DNA of 35,084 bases, from NCBI GenBank assembly GCA_903894155.1, contig CAITPF010000315.1, forward strand, positions 1-35,084. The letters are read 5' to 3'. Under the pieces are notes generated by a model. It did not search any database, was not told the DNA's origin, and was given only the letters and a program-made list of their open reading frames with translations. This DNA comes from an uncultured beta proteobacterium (lineage in GTDB: Bacteria; Pseudomonadota; Gammaproteobacteria; Burkholderiales; Burkholderiaceae_B). The position numbers and the translations under genes were made by a program. Below, in pieces: positions 1 to 9,645 of this stretch. How positions within the stretch are numbered: position 1 is the first letter of the stretch; every line of letters begins with the position of its first letter.

Positions 1-542
1 ATGTTCACGCCCGAGAGCATGCCGTCGCGGCCGATGTCGGTGTAAATGATGGCCTCGCAGCCGTAATCCTCGAATTTCTTGGCGAGGTCGGCGACATCGT
101 GCTTGGTGAGTTTGCTCCAGCCATCGGTGGCCACTTTGCCGTCGCGCGCGTCGAGCCCCACGATGATGTTGCCCGGGAAGGCGCCACAGGCGTCGTGCAG
201 GAACCCGGGATTCTTGACCGCCGCTGTCCCGATGATCACGTACGAGATCCCGAAATCGAGATAGCGCTCGATGGTGTCGAGATCGCGGATACCGCCGCCG
301 ATCTGCACGGGGATATCGGCGCTGACGGCGTCGACGATCGACCGGATCACGGCTTCGTTCTTGGGCTTGCCGGCGACCGCACCGTTGAGGTCGACGAGGT
401 GGAGCCGGCGGGCGCCAAGGTCGAGCCAGTGCGTGGCCATTGCCGAGGGGTCTTCGGAGAACACGGTCGCGTCTTCGAGGTCACCCTGCCGCAGGCGAAC
501 GCAGCGGCCGTCTTTGAGGTCAATTGCGGGGATCAGCAGCAT
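1..542 (-). CDS. hisA: HisA, phosphoribosyl-formimino-AICAR-phosphate isomerase (5' part only)
   Basis: HisA catalyses the Amadori isomerisation of ProFAR to PRFAR, the fourth step of histidine synthesis, in the cytoplasm. The first 180 codons are visible; the gene runs off the left edge (family length is about 245). It starts [12 protein letters not shown], typical of betaproteobacterial HisA. The catalytic aspartates are D8 (PAID) and D131 (VGLDARDG), and the first phosphate-binding loop is IGGGIRD near residue 81. It lies 68 bp downstream of hisH on the same strand and ends the his gene series seen here; hisF would be expected beyond the edge. The first ATG matching the family start was chosen; no strong Shine-Dalgarno is visible in front of it. 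Identification is firm; only the C-terminal third is unseen. Confidence 0.95.
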   Translation of the reverse strand, partial: MLLIPAIDLKDGRCVRLRQGDLEDATVFSEDPSAMATHWLDLGARRLHLVDLNGAVAGKPKNEAVIRSIVDAVSADIPVQIGGGIRDLDTIERYLDFGISYVIIGTAAVKNPGFLHDACGAFPGNIIVGLDARDGKVATDGWSKLTKHDVADLAKKFEDYGCEAIIYTDIGRDGMLSGVN

Positions 543-575
543 GTCGTTTCGTGATCAGAGGCGGTGATGCCGGCT

Positions 576-590
576 GTGCCAGCCTGGCAC
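576..590. repeat. 15-bp palindrome between hisH and hisA
   Basis: GTGCCAGCCTGGCAC is a perfect odd palindrome (7-bp arms around one base) in the 68-bp hisH-hisA gap, about 34 bp upstream of the hisA start. It could be a protein-binding site; the one-base centre makes it a poor RNA hairpin as written. No U-tract follows, so it is not an intrinsic terminator. Function unknown. Confidence 0.5.
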
Positions 591-610
591 GTTGAGGGCA
601 TCGGGTTGGG

Positions 611-1252
611 TCAAGGGTTCCAGTCTACAAAATTGCGGTAGAGACGCAAACCATGATCGGCGCTTTTTTCTGGGTGAAACTGCACTGCAAAGATGTTGTC
701 GGCTGCAACAGCGCATGCAAACGGGCTGCCATAGTCCGATTCGCCCACGACCAGCGCCGGGTCGGCCGGACACGCATAGTAGCTGTGAACAAAGTAAAAG
801 TGGGTCAAATCCGGGATTCCAGCCCACAAAGGGTGTGCGCGCACCTGCCGCACGGTATTCCAGCCCATGTGCGGAATTTTGAGCGTCTCGTGGCCCGCGT
901 GGCGCTCGAACGCCGGCCCGCGAAAGCGCTCGACCGTGCCCGGAAACACCGCCAGGCTTGGCGTATTGCCTTCTTGGCTGCGCTCGAACAGCATTTGCTC
1001 TCCCACGCACACGCCGAGCAGCGGCTTGGCGCGCGAGGCGCGCAGCACGGCTTCGTGCAGCCCCGCTGCAACGAGCGTGCGCATGCAGTCGGGCATCGCG
1101 CCCTGGCCCGGAAAGACCACGCGATCGGCGGCGTCGATATCCGCCGCTTCGCTGCACAGGCGGATATCAGCCTCGGGCGCTGCGTGTCGCAGGGCACGCT
1201 CCACCGAGTGGTAGTTGCCCATGCCGTAGTCGACGATGGCGATCTTTGCCAT
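611..1252 (-). CDS. hisH: HisH, glutaminase subunit of imidazole glycerol phosphate synthase
   Basis: This class I glutamine amidotransferase releases ammonia from glutamine and passes it to HisF to make imidazole glycerol phosphate and AICAR. The protein has 213 residues, the usual size. The catalytic triad is visible: nucleophile C82 in GVCVGEQ, then H193 and E195 in QFHPEKS. The N-terminus [13 protein letters not shown] is the family start, with the oxyanion-strand region PGQGAMPDC near residue 48. The start lies 3 bp after the hisB stop, so translation is probably coupled to hisB. The partner hisF is not in the window but should lie past hisA. Confidence 0.97.
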   Translation of the reverse strand: MAKIAIVDYGMGNYHSVERALRHAAPEADIRLCSEAADIDAADRVVFPGQGAMPDCMRTLVAAGLHEAVLRASRAKPLLGVCVGEQMLFERSQEGNTPSLAVFPGTVERFRGPAFERHAGHETLKIPHMGWNTVRQVRAHPLWAGIPDLTHFYFVHSYYACPADPALVVGESDYGSPFACAVAADNIFAVQFHPEKSADHGLRLYRNFVDWNP

Positions 1253-1255
1253 GGT

Positions 1256-1843
1256 TCAGAGCACGCCTTTGGTCGAGGGGATCACGCCCGCGATGCGGGG
1301 ATCGAGTTCAAGCGCCATGCGCAACGCGCGCCCGGCCGCCTTGAAGACGGTTTCGCACTGGTGGTGCGCGTTGACGCCGCGCAGGTTGTCGATGTGCATC
1401 GTGATCAGGGCATGGTTGACCAGGCCCTGGAAGAATTCGATCGTGAGGTCGACATCGAAGTCGCCCACCCGCGCGCGCGTGAACGGCACGTGAAACTGCA
1501 GGCCGGGGCGGCCGGAGAAATCCACCACGACGCGCGACAGCGCTTCGTCGAGCGGCACGTAGGCGTGGCCGTAGCGACGGATCCCCGCCTTGTCACCGAC
1601 GGCCAGGGCAATGGCCTGGCCGATCGTGATGCCGACATCCTCGACCGTGTGGTGCGCATCGATGTGGGTATCGCCCTCGGCGTGCACCTCGAGATCGATC
1701 AGGCCGTGGCGCGCGATCTGGTCCAGCATGTGGTCGAGGAACGGCACGCCGGTGTTCAGCTTCTGGCGGCCGGTGCCGTCGAGGTTGAGCGCGACACGGA
1801 TGCGCGTCTCGTTGGTGTTGCGGGTGATTTCGGCGGTACGCAT
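1256..1843 (-). CDS. hisB: HisB, imidazoleglycerol-phosphate dehydratase (monofunctional)
   Basis: HisB dehydrates imidazole glycerol phosphate to imidazole acetol phosphate, the step before HisC. The chosen start, [15 protein letters not shown], gives 195 residues, the standard length. A start 24 bp further upstream is open but would overlap hisC and lacks family support. The two manganese-binding signatures are visible: HHTVED at residues 64-69 and HHQCE near residue 164. It is monofunctional, without the histidinol phosphatase domain fused to HisB in enterobacteria. It sits 16 bp after hisC and 3 bp before hisH. Confidence 0.96.
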   Translation of the reverse strand: MRTAEITRNTNETRIRVALNLDGTGRQKLNTGVPFLDHMLDQIARHGLIDLEVHAEGDTHIDAHHTVEDVGITIGQAIALAVGDKAGIRRYGHAYVPLDEALSRVVVDFSGRPGLQFHVPFTRARVGDFDVDLTIEFFQGLVNHALITMHIDNLRGVNAHHQCETVFKAAGRALRMALELDPRIAGVIPSTKGVL

Positions 1844-1859
1844 GTCGGGCGCTCGTGGC

Positions 1860-2975
1860 TCAGGCAATCAGAATTTCGTTCAGGGCGGCCAGCAGCGCGG
1901 CGTTTTCGTCGGGCGACCCGATCGAGATGCGCAGGCAGTTGGCCAGCAGCGGGTGAGCCCCCGAAAAGTTGCGCACCAGGATGTTGCGCGCCTTGAGGGC
2001 CTGGAAAACGGCATCGCCCCCGCGGGCGAACCGTGCCAGCAGGAAGTTGCCGGCGGATTCGAAAACTGTCGTGCCCGGCATCGCGCCAAGCGCGGCGGCA
2101 AGCGCCGGGCGCGCCGCACGCACACGGGCGGCCTGCTCATCGAGCGCCGGCTTGTTGGCCAGCACCACGGCAAGGGCCGCCAGGGTCACGGAATCGATAT
2201 TGTAGGGCGGTCTGACCTTGTTGAGTTCCCGAATCCACGCCGGATGTGCGGCCAGGTAGCCAAAGCGCAACCCGGCCAGCCCGATCTTGGACAGCGTGCG
2301 CAGCACCCCCAGGTTGGGAGCGTGTGCCGCCTGGGGCATCCAGGTCTCGTCGGTGAACGCCTGGTAGGCCTCGTCGACGATCACAAGCCCCGGGGCAGCC
2401 GCAAGGATCGCCCGGACGGCCTCGCGCGGCCAGAGGCCCCCGGTCGGGTTGTTCGGCATGGCCAGGAACACCACCTTCGGGCGATGGGCCGCGATCGCGG
2501 CCAGCGTGGCCTCGAGATCGAGCTGCAGATCCTCGCGCAAGGGAACCGGCACGAACCGTGCATGGTGAAACCGCGCCGCCAGCTCGAAAAACACAAACGA
2601 CGGCCAGGGCGTGAGCACGACGTCGCCGGGTGCGCACGTGGCCTGCACGATCATGCCGATGAGTTCATCCGAGCCGTTACCAAAAAGAAGCCCCGCCTCT
2701 GCCGGCACGCCGAACGCGCGGCGGACCTGGGCCACGAGCGCCGCGGGGGCCGAATCCGGGTAGCGGTTGAACTCGACCTCGCGCACCGCGGTCGCGACCT
2801 GGTCGCGCACGTCCTGCGGCAGCCCATAGGGTGATTCCATCGCGTCGAGCTTGATCGCGCCCGCCTGGGCGTACACCTCGTACGCGGCGATCTCGCGCAC
2901 GTCACCGCGCACCGTGCGCAGCACGCGCTGCTCGGCCTCGGAGGTCGTACTCTGGTCGGGGGTTGTGGGGCTCAC
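1860..2975 (-). CDS. hisC: HisC, histidinol-phosphate aminotransferase
   Basis: This PLP-dependent class I/II aminotransferase converts imidazole acetol phosphate plus glutamate to histidinol phosphate. It has 371 residues with a GTG start. The Schiff-base lysine is K230 ([12 protein letters not shown]), the PLP-pyridine aspartate is D201 (VIVDEAYQ), and the ring-stacking region is MPNNPTGG at residues 173-180. It lies 7 bp after hisD and 16 bp before hisB. Burkholderiales often carry a second hisC in the aromatic amino acid cluster; position in the his series supports a histidine role here. No in-frame ATG lies near the GTG. Confidence 0.95.
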   Translation of the reverse strand: MSPTTPDQSTTSEAEQRVLRTVRGDVREIAAYEVYAQAGAIKLDAMESPYGLPQDVRDQVATAVREVEFNRYPDSAPAALVAQVRRAFGVPAEAGLLFGNGSDELIGMIVQATCAPGDVVLTPWPSFVFFELAARFHHARFVPVPLREDLQLDLEATLAAIAAHRPKVVFLAMPNNPTGGLWPREAVRAILAAAPGLVIVDEAYQAFTDETWMPQAAHAPNLGVLRTLSKIGLAGLRFGYLAAHPAWIRELNKVRPPYNIDSVTLAALAVVLANKPALDEQAARVRAARPALAAALGAMPGTTVFESAGNFLLARFARGGDAVFQALKARNILVRNFSGAHPLLANCLRISIGSPDENAALLAALNEILIA

Positions 2976-2982
2976 GGGCGGA

Positions 2983-4290
2983 TCAGGCCTGCTCCAGACG
3001 GTAGCTGGCGCTGGCCGCGTGGCCCTGCAAGCCCTCGCCGTGCGCGAGCTCGGCGGCGATCAGGCCCAGCGTTTGTGCGCCGGCGGCCGAGACCTGGATG
3101 ATGCTCGAGCGCTTGGTGAAATCGTAGACACCCAGCGGCGACGAAAACCGCGCCGTGCGCGAGGTGGGCAGCACGTGGTTGGGCCCGGCACAGTAATCGC
3201 CCAGCGCTTCCGAGCTGTGGGGCCCGAGGAAGATGGCGCCTGCGTGGCGGATGTGGGGCAGCCACTGCTCGGCCTGTTCGGTGGAGACCTCCAGGTGCTC
3301 CGGGGCGATGCGGTTGCTGATCTCACAGGCTTGCTGCAAGCTTTCGACCAGGATCAGCGCGCCGCGGTTGCGCAGGCTGATGCCGATGATATCCGCGCGC
3401 GGCATCGCCGGCAGAAGGCGATTGACACTCGCCTGGACTTCATCGAGGTAGGCGGCATCCGGGCACAGCAGGATGGCCTGGGCCAGCTCGTCGTGCTCGG
3501 CCTGCGAAAACAGATCCATCGCAATCCAGTCCGCCGGCGTCTTGCCGTCGCAGATGATGAGGATTTCGCTCGGGCCCGCGATCATGTCGATGCCGACGGT
3601 GCCGAACACGCGCCGCTTGGCGGCTGCGACGTAGGCGTTGCCGGGGCCGACGATCTTGTCGACCGCGGAAATGGTGGCGGTGCCGTAGGCAAGCGCGCCG
3701 ATGGCCTGCGCCCCGCCGATCGCAAAAATCCGATCCACACCGGAGATCGCGGCGGCGGCGAGCACCAGCGGATTGTGCTGGCCGCCTGGCGTGGGCGTGA
3801 CCATGATGACTTCGGCAACGCCCGCGACCTTGGCCGGAATGGCGTTCATCAGGACCGATGACGGATACGCCGCCTTGCCGCCCGGCACGTACAGGCCCAC
3901 GCGATCGAGCGGCGTGATCTGCTGGCCCAGGCGGGTGCCGTCGGCCTCGGTGTACGACCAGCTGTCCTGGCGCTGATGCGTGTGATAGGTATTGACGCGA
4001 TCGGCCGCGGCCTCGAGCGCATTGCGCTGCGCGGCGGGCAGGCTTGCGAGCGCGGCCTGCCATTCGCGGCGCGGGATTTCGAGCGCGGCGACGCTATCGG
4101 CCTGGACATGGTCGAACTGGCGCGAATAGCGCAGCACTGCGGCGTCGCCTTCGGTGCGCACCTCGTGCAGGATGCGCGCGGTGGCGGCTTCGATCGCCTC
4201 GTCCTGCGCGGCGTCGAACGCCAGCAGTTTGGTCAGGGATGCGTCAAACGCCGGGTCGCGTGCATCCAGGCGGTTCAGGGTAGCCTTCAT
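2983..4290 (-). CDS. hisD: HisD, histidinol dehydrogenase
   Basis: This zinc-dependent NAD enzyme oxidises L-histidinol to L-histidine in two steps, the end of the pathway. It has 435 residues, as in the family. Visible motifs are GPGNAYV and GPSEILI in the NAD/substrate region, zinc-ligand region FSQAEHDE, catalytic Glu-His pair in IAPEHLEV, and a second zinc-ligand region [10 protein letters not shown] good ribosome-binding site (GGGGGACT) precedes the ATG. It is 49 bp downstream of hisG; no separate promoter or terminator could be made out in that gap. Confidence 0.97.
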   Translation of the reverse strand: MKATLNRLDARDPAFDASLTKLLAFDAAQDEAIEAATARILHEVRTEGDAAVLRYSRQFDHVQADSVAALEIPRREWQAALASLPAAQRNALEAAADRVNTYHTHQRQDSWSYTEADGTRLGQQITPLDRVGLYVPGGKAAYPSSVLMNAIPAKVAGVAEVIMVTPTPGGQHNPLVLAAAAISGVDRIFAIGGAQAIGALAYGTATISAVDKIVGPGNAYVAAAKRRVFGTVGIDMIAGPSEILIICDGKTPADWIAMDLFSQAEHDELAQAILLCPDAAYLDEVQASVNRLLPAMPRADIIGISLRNRGALILVESLQQACEISNRIAPEHLEVSTEQAEQWLPHIRHAGAIFLGPHSSEALGDYCAGPNHVLPTSRTARFSSPLGVYDFTKRSSIIQVSAAGAQTLGLIAAELAHGEGLQGHAASASYRLEQA

Positions 4291-4339
4291 TGGAGTCCCC
4301 CTTCAGTTGGAAGGGCAGCAGTGGTCTATTAAGGTCTCA

Positions 4340-5020
4340 TCATGCCACAGCCTTGCGGCTGGCCACCTCGAACGCATCGAGCAGCGGCTGCAGTTCGGCA
4401 TGGCGCGTCTTGAGGGCCGCGCGGTTGACGATCAGGCGCGAGGAGATCGGCATGATGTCCTCGACAGCCACCAGGTCGTTGGCGCGCAGCGTATTGCCAG
4501 TCGATACCAGGTCGACGATCGCGTCGGCCAGGCCCACGAGCGGCGCGAGCTCCATCGATCCGTAGAGCTTGATCAGGTCGACATACACGCCCTTGGCGGC
4601 GAAGTGTTCGCGGGCGGCCGTGACGTATTTGGTCGCAACCCTCAGGCGCGCGCCCTGGCGCACGGCGGCCGGGTAGTCAAAGCCGTTCTTCACGGCGACC
4701 GCCAGGCGGCAACGCGCGATGTTCAGGTCGATGGGCGAGTAGAGACCCCCCGAGTGATGGGCGGCGTGCTCGATCAGCACGTCCTTGCCGGCGATGCCAA
4801 GATCGGCGGCGCCATATTCGACATAGGTCGGCACGTCGGACGCGCGCACGATGATCAGGCGCAGGTTCGGGTTGCTCGTGCCGATGATCAGCTTGCGCGA
4901 TTTTTCGGGGTCTTCGCTCACCTGGATGCCGGCGGCCTCAAGCAACGGCAGCGTCTCTTCGAAGATCCGCCCCTTCGAGAGCGCCATGGTGAGGGGGCGC
5001 GCGGTCGTTTGCGTGCTCAT
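4340..5020 (-). CDS. hisG: HisG, ATP phosphoribosyltransferase, short form
   Basis: HisG joins ATP and PRPP to make phosphoribosyl-ATP, the committed step of histidine synthesis. At 226 residues it is the short form, which lacks the C-terminal regulatory domain and in known cases needs HisZ (a HisRS-like subunit) for activity. No hisZ is in this window; it would have to be elsewhere. Motifs are LTMALSKGR at the N-terminus, [11 protein letters not shown], and the PRPP-binding loop DLVSTGNTL near residue 176. The ATG follows AAGGAATCCCT and overlaps the murA stop by 4 bp (ATGA), so it is likely translated by coupling to murA. Confidence 0.97.
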   Translation of the reverse strand: MSTQTTARPLTMALSKGRIFEETLPLLEAAGIQVSEDPEKSRKLIIGTSNPNLRLIIVRASDVPTYVEYGAADLGIAGKDVLIEHAAHHSGGLYSPIDLNIARCRLAVAVKNGFDYPAAVRQGARLRVATKYVTAAREHFAAKGVYVDLIKLYGSMELAPLVGLADAIVDLVSTGNTLRANDLVAVEDIMPISSRLIVNRAALKTRHAELQPLLDAFEVASRKAVA

Positions 5021-6285
5021 AGGGATTCCTTGCTGGACATTCGATCGATATGCGCGCCAAGCGTGCGCAGCTTGTGTTCCATGCGCTCGTAGCCGCGATC
5101 CAGATGATAGATCCGCTCGACGATGGTTTCGCCCTCGGCGGCCAACCCGGCGATCACCAGGCTCGCCGAGGCGCGCAGATCGGTCGCCATGACAGTCGCG
5201 CCCGACAGGCGCGGCACGCCGCGCACCACCGCCGTGTGGCCGTCGATATCGATGTGCGCGCCCAGGCGCAGCAACTCCTGAACATGCATGAAGCGGTTTT
5301 CGAAGATCGTCTCGACGATCACCGAGGTGCCTTCGGCCAGCGTATCGAGTGCCATCAGCTGGGCCTGCATGTCCGTGGCAAAGCCCGGGTATTCGTGGGT
5401 GCGGATGTCGACAGCGCGCGGGCGCTTGTCCATCGCGGCCCGGATCCAGTCGTCGCCGCAGATGATTTCAAGACCCGCCTCGCGCAGCTTGGAAATCGTC
5501 GCGCCCATGGTGTCGGGCGCGGCGCCCAGCAGCGTGATATCGCCGCGCGCAGCGCCCACCGCGCACAGGAAGCTGCCAGCCTCGATGCGGTCGGGGATGA
5601 TGCGGTGTTCGGCGCCATGCAGTGACTCGACGCCTTCGATGACGATGCGGTCGGTGCCGTGCCCGCTGATGCGTGCGCCCATCTTGATGAGCAATTCGGC
5701 AAGGTCCACGACCTCGGGTTCGCGCGCGGCGTTCTCCAGCACGGTCTGCCCCTGGGCAAGCACCGCGGCCATCATGAGATTCTCGGTGCCCGTGACAGTC
5801 ACCATATCGGTGCGGATCACGGCGCCCTTGAGGCGACTGGCGCGCGCCACGACATAGCCGTGCTCGATCTGGATGTCAGCGCCCAGCGCGGCCAGGCCCT
5901 GGATATGCTGGTCGACGGGGCGCTGCCCGATCGCGCAGCCACCCGGCAGGCTCACGCGCGCCTCGCCAAAGCGCGCGACCAGCGGCCCGAGCACAAGGAT
6001 CGACGCGCGCATCGTCTTGACGAGCTCGTAGGGCGCCTCAAGCGCGGTGAGCTGGTTGGCCGTGATGGTGACGCTGTCGTCCGCGTGGCGCTCGGTGCGC
6101 ACGCCCAGGTTCCCCAGCAGCTTGAGCGTGGTGGAGATGTCGTTGAGCCGGGGCACGTTGGTCAGGCGCAGGGAATCCGCAGTGAGCAGTCCCGCGCAGA
6201 GGATCGGCAGCGCGGCGTTCTTCGCGCCGGAGATGCTGATCTCGCCGCGCAGCGGCGTGCCGCCCACGATACGCAACTTGTCCAT
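5017..6285 (-). CDS. murA: MurA, UDP-N-acetylglucosamine 1-carboxyvinyltransferase
   Basis: MurA transfers enolpyruvate from PEP to UDP-GlcNAc, the first committed step of peptidoglycan precursor synthesis, in the cytoplasm. It has 422 residues, the usual length. K22 and N23 (SGAKNAALP) are the conserved PEP/UDP-GlcNAc residues. The active-site cysteine is present as C117 ([11 protein letters not shown]), the residue fosfomycin alkylates in sensitive enzymes. The ATG shares one base with the ibaG stop (TAATG) and the 3' end overlaps hisG by 4 bp. The ibaG-murA pairing also occurs in enterobacteria. Confidence 0.98.
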   Translation of the reverse strand: MDKLRIVGGTPLRGEISISGAKNAALPILCAGLLTADSLRLTNVPRLNDISTTLKLLGNLGVRTERHADDSVTITANQLTALEAPYELVKTMRASILVLGPLVARFGEARVSLPGGCAIGQRPVDQHIQGLAALGADIQIEHGYVVARASRLKGAVIRTDMVTVTGTENLMMAAVLAQGQTVLENAAREPEVVDLAELLIKMGARISGHGTDRIVIEGVESLHGAEHRIIPDRIEAGSFLCAVGAARGDITLLGAAPDTMGATISKLREAGLEIICGDDWIRAAMDKRPRAVDIRTHEYPGFATDMQAQLMALDTLAEGTSVIVETIFENRFMHVQELLRLGAHIDIDGHTAVVRGVPRLSGATVMATDLRASASLVIAGLAAEGETIVERIYHLDRGYERMEHKLRTLGAHIDRMSSKESL

Positions 6286-6530
6286 TAGCCGAGCGCCTTG
6301 AATTCTTCGGGAGTCAGCGTGCGCATCGACAGCGCGTGGATTTCCTGCTTCATCCGCTCGCCCAGCACGCCATAGACGATCTGGTGGCGGGCGATGAGAC
6401 GCTTGCCGGCGAAGGCGTCGCTCACGATCAGCGCCTCGAAGTGCTGTCCGTCGCCGGTCACTTCGAGGGTTTCGCAGGTAAGTCCCGCGGCGATGTAGCC
6501 GCGGATGTCTTCTGGGGTGGGCATCATCAT
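6285..6530 (-). CDS. ibaG: IbaG/BolA-family protein
   Basis: This is an 81-residue BolA-like protein. BolA proteins work with monothiol glutaredoxins on Fe-S cluster handling, and IbaG of E. coli is encoded next to murA as here. The class II KH-like fold is suggested by [14 protein letters not shown] and the motif [13 protein letters not shown], with the conserved histidine in ARHQ; a cysteine is present at C19 (GLTCETLEV). Three ATG codons stand almost in a row at the start; the first follows AAGGAACCCCTTTC and was kept, but the second or third may be used. Its stop overlaps the murA start by one base. Confidence 0.9.
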   Translation of the reverse strand: MMMPTPEDIRGYIAAGLTCETLEVTGDGQHFEALIVSDAFAGKRLIARHQIVYGVLGERMKQEIHALSMRTLTPEEFKALG

Positions 6531-6542
6531 GAAAGGGGTTCC

Positions 6543-7334
6543 TTAAGTCCGGAGTTTGTAGCCGCTGGCCAGCAGGCGCAGCGTGAAGAACGTGAGGGAG
6601 ACGAACACGCCTCCGACCACCGCGATGCTATGCCAGGGCGAGACGTCGGACAGGCCGAAGAATCCGTAGCGAAAGCCGTCGATGGTGTAGAAAATCGGGT
6701 TCCAGTGCGACACCACCTGCCACAAGGGCGGCAGCGTATGCACCGAGTAGAAGACCCCTGAAAGAAAGGTGGCCGGCATGATGAGGAAGTTCTGGAACGC
6801 GGCGAGCTGGTCGAACTTTTCGCTCACGAGCCCGGCGATCAGGCCGAGCACCGCCATGATCCCGCACGACAGCACCGCAAAGAGCAATGCCCAGACAGGC
6901 TCCTTCACGGGAATCACCACGAAGTACAGCGACACGATCCAGACGCACATGCCCACGGACACGCCGCGCACGATGGCGGCCAGCACGTAGGCCCAAAAGA
7001 TTTCGCGGTGCGACATCGGCGGCAGCAGCACGAACACGAGGTTGCCCGTCACGCGGCTCTGGATCAGCGACGACGACGGGTTGGCGAACGAGTTCTGCAG
7101 CATGCTCATCATCATGAGCCCGGGGATCAGGAACGCCGTGTAGGGCACGCTGCCGTAGACGTTGACGCGATCGGCCAGGACCTGCGCGAAGATCACCAGG
7201 TACAGCACGGCCGTGATGACCGGCGCGAGGATGGTCTGGAAGCTGACCTTCCAGAAGCGCAGCAGCTCCTTGCGCAGCAGCGTCGGAAAGCCGAGGCCGC
7301 CGGTGACGCCGGTCAGCGCCGGGGCGTTGTTCAT
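6543..7334 (-). CDS. ABC-2 type transporter permease (YadH-like)
   Basis: This is an integral membrane permease of an ABC-2 export system, partner of the ATPase encoded directly upstream. The chosen start [10 protein letters not shown] gives 263 residues and overlaps the ATPase stop by 4 bp (ATGA). About six membrane segments are visible, for example [20 protein letters not shown] and [17 protein letters not shown]. The ABC-2 signature region [17 protein letters not shown] lies near residue 180. Similar pairs (YadG/YadH) are common next to ibaG and murA in betaproteobacteria. The substrate is unknown; the envelope-linked context suggests a lipid or polymer, but this is inference. Confidence 0.88.
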   Translation of the reverse strand: MNNAPALTGVTGGLGFPTLLRKELLRFWKVSFQTILAPVITAVLYLVIFAQVLADRVNVYGSVPYTAFLIPGLMMMSMLQNSFANPSSSLIQSRVTGNLVFVLLPPMSHREIFWAYVLAAIVRGVSVGMCVWIVSLYFVVIPVKEPVWALLFAVLSCGIMAVLGLIAGLVSEKFDQLAAFQNFLIMPATFLSGVFYSVHTLPPLWQVVSHWNPIFYTIDGFRYGFFGLSDVSPWHSIAVVGGVFVSLTFFTLRLLASGYKLRT

Positions 7335-8119
7335 GCGGCCTCCATAATCGGGTCTTCTGCGTTCATGATCTTCACGAACGCGTCCTCCAGATCCTCGACG
7401 CCGGCCCGGGCGATCAGCGCCTGGGGGGTATCGAGCGCGATGATGCTGCCCCGCTTGAGCATCGCAATGCGGGCGCAAAGCGCCTCGGCTTCCTCAAGGT
7501 AATGGGTCGTCAGCAGGATCGTGTGCCCTTCGCGGTTCAGGCGCGAGATGAATTCCCAGAGGCTGCGACGCAGGTCGACATCGACGCCCGCGGTCGGCTC
7601 GTCGAGCACGATCACCGGGGGGCGATGCACCAGCGCCTGCGCGACCAGCACGCGGCGTTTCATGCCGCCCGACAGCGCACGCATGTTGGTGTCGGACTTT
7701 TCCGTCAGACCGAGGTTGGCGAGGATTTCGTCGATCCACGCGTCGTTTTTACGCAATCCGAAATAGCCCGACTGGAACCGCAGCGTTTCGCGCACGGTAA
7801 AAAACGGGTCGTACACGAGCTCCTGGGGTACGACCCCGAGCGAGCGGCGCGCCGCCTGGTAATCGGTGACCACGTCGTGGCCGCAAACGCTCGCCCGTCC
7901 GCTGGTGGCGCGCGACAGGCCTGCGAGTACCGAGATCAGCGTGGTCTTGCCTGCGCCGTTGGGCCCGAGCAGCCCGAAGAATTCGCCTGGCTCGACCGCA
8001 AACGAGACATCGTCGAGCGCCTGCAGGCCCTTTTCCGTCGGCGGGCGAAACAGGCCCTTCCAGCCGTTGCTGCGCGGGGGGTAGGTCTTCGAGACGTGTT
8101 CGAACGAGACTGCGGTCAT
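7331..8119 (-). CDS. ABC transporter ATP-binding protein (YadG-like)
   Basis: This 262-residue nucleotide-binding subunit powers the permease encoded just downstream. Motifs in order are Walker A GPNGAGKTT near residue 53, a Q-loop region VVPQELVYD, the ABC signature LSGGMKRR, Walker B plus D-loop VIVLDEPTAGVD, and the switch histidine in TTHYLEE. The ABC-2 subclass is supported by the short C-terminus and the paired permease. It begins 41 bp after mlaC; in relatives I would expect the STAS-domain gene mlaB in this area, but the 41 bp are too short for it. The ribosome-binding site is weak. Confidence 0.93.
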   Translation of the reverse strand: MTAVSFEHVSKTYPPRSNGWKGLFRPPTEKGLQALDDVSFAVEPGEFFGLLGPNGAGKTTLISVLAGLSRATSGRASVCGHDVVTDYQAARRSLGVVPQELVYDPFFTVRETLRFQSGYFGLRKNDAWIDEILANLGLTEKSDTNMRALSGGMKRRVLVAQALVHRPPVIVLDEPTAGVDVDLRRSLWEFISRLNREGHTILLTTHYLEEAEALCARIAMLKRGSIIALDTPQALIARAGVEDLEDAFVKIMNAEDPIMEAA

Positions 8120-8160
8120 GGGGGCCTGATGGGGGGCGGCCCGCGAGGGTCGCCTGGGGC

Positions 8161-8811
8161 TTACTGGTTGCGGGTATTGAGCGCTTTGATCAGCCCGTCG
8201 ATGCCGTTCTGGCTAATTTGCTGGGAGAACTGGTTGCGGTAGTTCTCGATCAGCCAGACGTTCTCGACGTTGATGTCGTAGATGCGCCAGCCATCGGGCG
8301 TTTTTTCGAGCCGGTAGTCGAGCTGGGTGGGCTCGGCGTTGGCGACGCGGAATAACTGGGTGTGCACCACGGCGTCGGCCGCGTTCGGATCGCCGCGGAA
8401 AGGCAGGACTCTGGACGTCGTGCCGTTCTCGACACGCGAGAGGGCGCCCGAATAGGTGCGCAGCAACGTGCCACGGAACGCGTCGGCAAGCGCCTTGCGC
8501 TGCTCGGGCGTCGCGTCGCGCCAGTGCTTCCCGGCGGCCAGGCGCGTGGTCTTCTGGAAGTTGACGTAAGACACGATGAACTTGTCGACGATCGCGCCCA
8601 GCCTGACCATATCGCCGGACTTGAGCTGCGGATCGTCGCGGATCGTGGCCAGCACGTGATCGACGGCCTGCTGCACGAATTCATTTGGCGAGACCGCGGC
8701 GCTGGCCTGCGCCTGCGCGCTCGCTGGCGCGGCGATCCATAGCGCGGCGCACGCAAGCGCGGCGGCGAGCAGGCGTGAGAGCGGGAAGGCTGGGCGGTGG
8801 TGTCCTTGCAT
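8161..8811 (-). CDS. mlaC: MlaC, periplasmic phospholipid-binding protein
   Basis: MlaC shuttles phospholipids across the periplasm between the outer-membrane MlaA complex and the inner-membrane MlaFED complex. The 216-residue protein starts with a Sec signal peptide (hydrophobic stretch at about residues 11-30, cleavage likely after ASAQA). The mature part shows the MlaC/Ttg2D pattern FIVSYVNFQKTTRLAAGKHW, LLRTYSGAL and DGWRIYDINVENVW. An AGGAA box stands 5 bp before the ATG. It follows mlaA by 8 bp. E. coli keeps mlaA elsewhere, so the inclusion of mlaA in this operon is a betaproteobacterial layout. Confidence 0.94.
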   Translation of the reverse strand: MQGHHRPAFPLSRLLAAALACAALWIAAPASAQAQASAAVSPNEFVQQAVDHVLATIRDDPQLKSGDMVRLGAIVDKFIVSYVNFQKTTRLAAGKHWRDATPEQRKALADAFRGTLLRTYSGALSRVENGTTSRVLPFRGDPNAADAVVHTQLFRVANAEPTQLDYRLEKTPDGWRIYDINVENVWLIENYRNQFSQQISQNGIDGLIKALNTRNQ

Positions 8812-8819
8812 GCGGGTTC

Positions 8820-9605
8820 CTATGGTTTGACCGGGATGCCAAGCGATTTGTCATTGACTTCGGCTGCCTCAAAATCTTCGTACTGAGGCAGTTTTTCTGC
8901 TAACTCGTTGTTGCCCGCGACCTGAGCCCTGTTGCGCTGGAGGTAGGCATCGCGCACAAAGCTGTACGGGTCGAGCGCGGTCTTATCGACGATATCGGTG
9001 GCGTCAAGCAGCGCTTCGCGACGCTGTATGACCTGGAAGCCATAGAGCGAGTTGCGCAAATTGACGTCGTTGATGAGCCCGACGAATTCCACCTGGCCGA
9101 CGTAGAGCCCGGCGAGCCGGCCGACGCCGTCGCGCGGGGAACTGGGCCCCAGGATCGGCAGCACGATGTAAGGGCCACTGCCCACGCCCCAGACGCCGAG
9201 CGTCACGCCGAAGTCGTTGGGGATGCGCTTGGCGCCGGTTTCGCTCGCGATATCGATGCAGCCGCCCAGGCCCATGGTGGTATTGAGCAGTACGCGCCCG
9301 AATGTGTTCAGTGCGTCGACCTGCCTTCCCTGCAGCACGCTGTTGATCCCTGACCAGACGTCGCCCAGGTTCAGGAAGATATTGTTCAGGCACGTGCGGA
9401 CCGGCTGCGGCGCGATGAAGCGGTAGGCCTCGGCCACGGGCTTGAGCACGTATTTGTCGACCGTATCGTTGAACTCCCAGACGACCCGGTTGGAAGCTTC
9501 CAGCGGATCGTCCGGGTTGGGCGGGCCGAGCGTTTGGGTGGCGCAGCCCGACAACCCGGCAAATGCCAGGGCGCAGAGTGCTTTACGAAGCGGGCTCGAA
9601 TTCAT
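8820..9605 (-). CDS. mlaA: MlaA (VacJ), outer-membrane phospholipid-removing lipoprotein
   Basis: MlaA forms a donut-like channel in the outer membrane that removes phospholipids from the outer leaflet and hands them to MlaC. The start MNSSPLRKAL gives 261 residues with a lipoprotein signal peptide and lipobox LSGC, so the mature N-terminus is the cysteine near residue 20. Family landmarks are DPLEASNRVVWEFND, GLGGCIDIASETG, DFGVTLGVWGVGSGPY and LPILGPSSPRDGVGR. In-frame starts further upstream would reach the mlaD stop and put charged residues before the signal peptide, so they were not chosen. The ribosome-binding site is weak. The C-terminus is acidic, which is common in the family. Confidence 0.94.
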   Translation of the reverse strand: MNSSPLRKALCALAFAGLSGCATQTLGPPNPDDPLEASNRVVWEFNDTVDKYVLKPVAEAYRFIAPQPVRTCLNNIFLNLGDVWSGINSVLQGRQVDALNTFGRVLLNTTMGLGGCIDIASETGAKRIPNDFGVTLGVWGVGSGPYIVLPILGPSSPRDGVGRLAGLYVGQVEFVGLINDVNLRNSLYGFQVIQRREALLDATDIVDKTALDPYSFVRDAYLQRNRAQVAGNNELAEKLPQYEDFEAAEVNDKSLGIPVKP

Positions 9606-9645
9606 GATGTGATGATTATTGCGCGGTTGGGCCGGGGTTGGCATC

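Noticed and set aside
653..1996. Plus-strand frame of 447 codons opposite hisH and hisB
   Set aside because: Antisense to two certain genes and crosses their boundaries; composition typical of GC-rich shadows.
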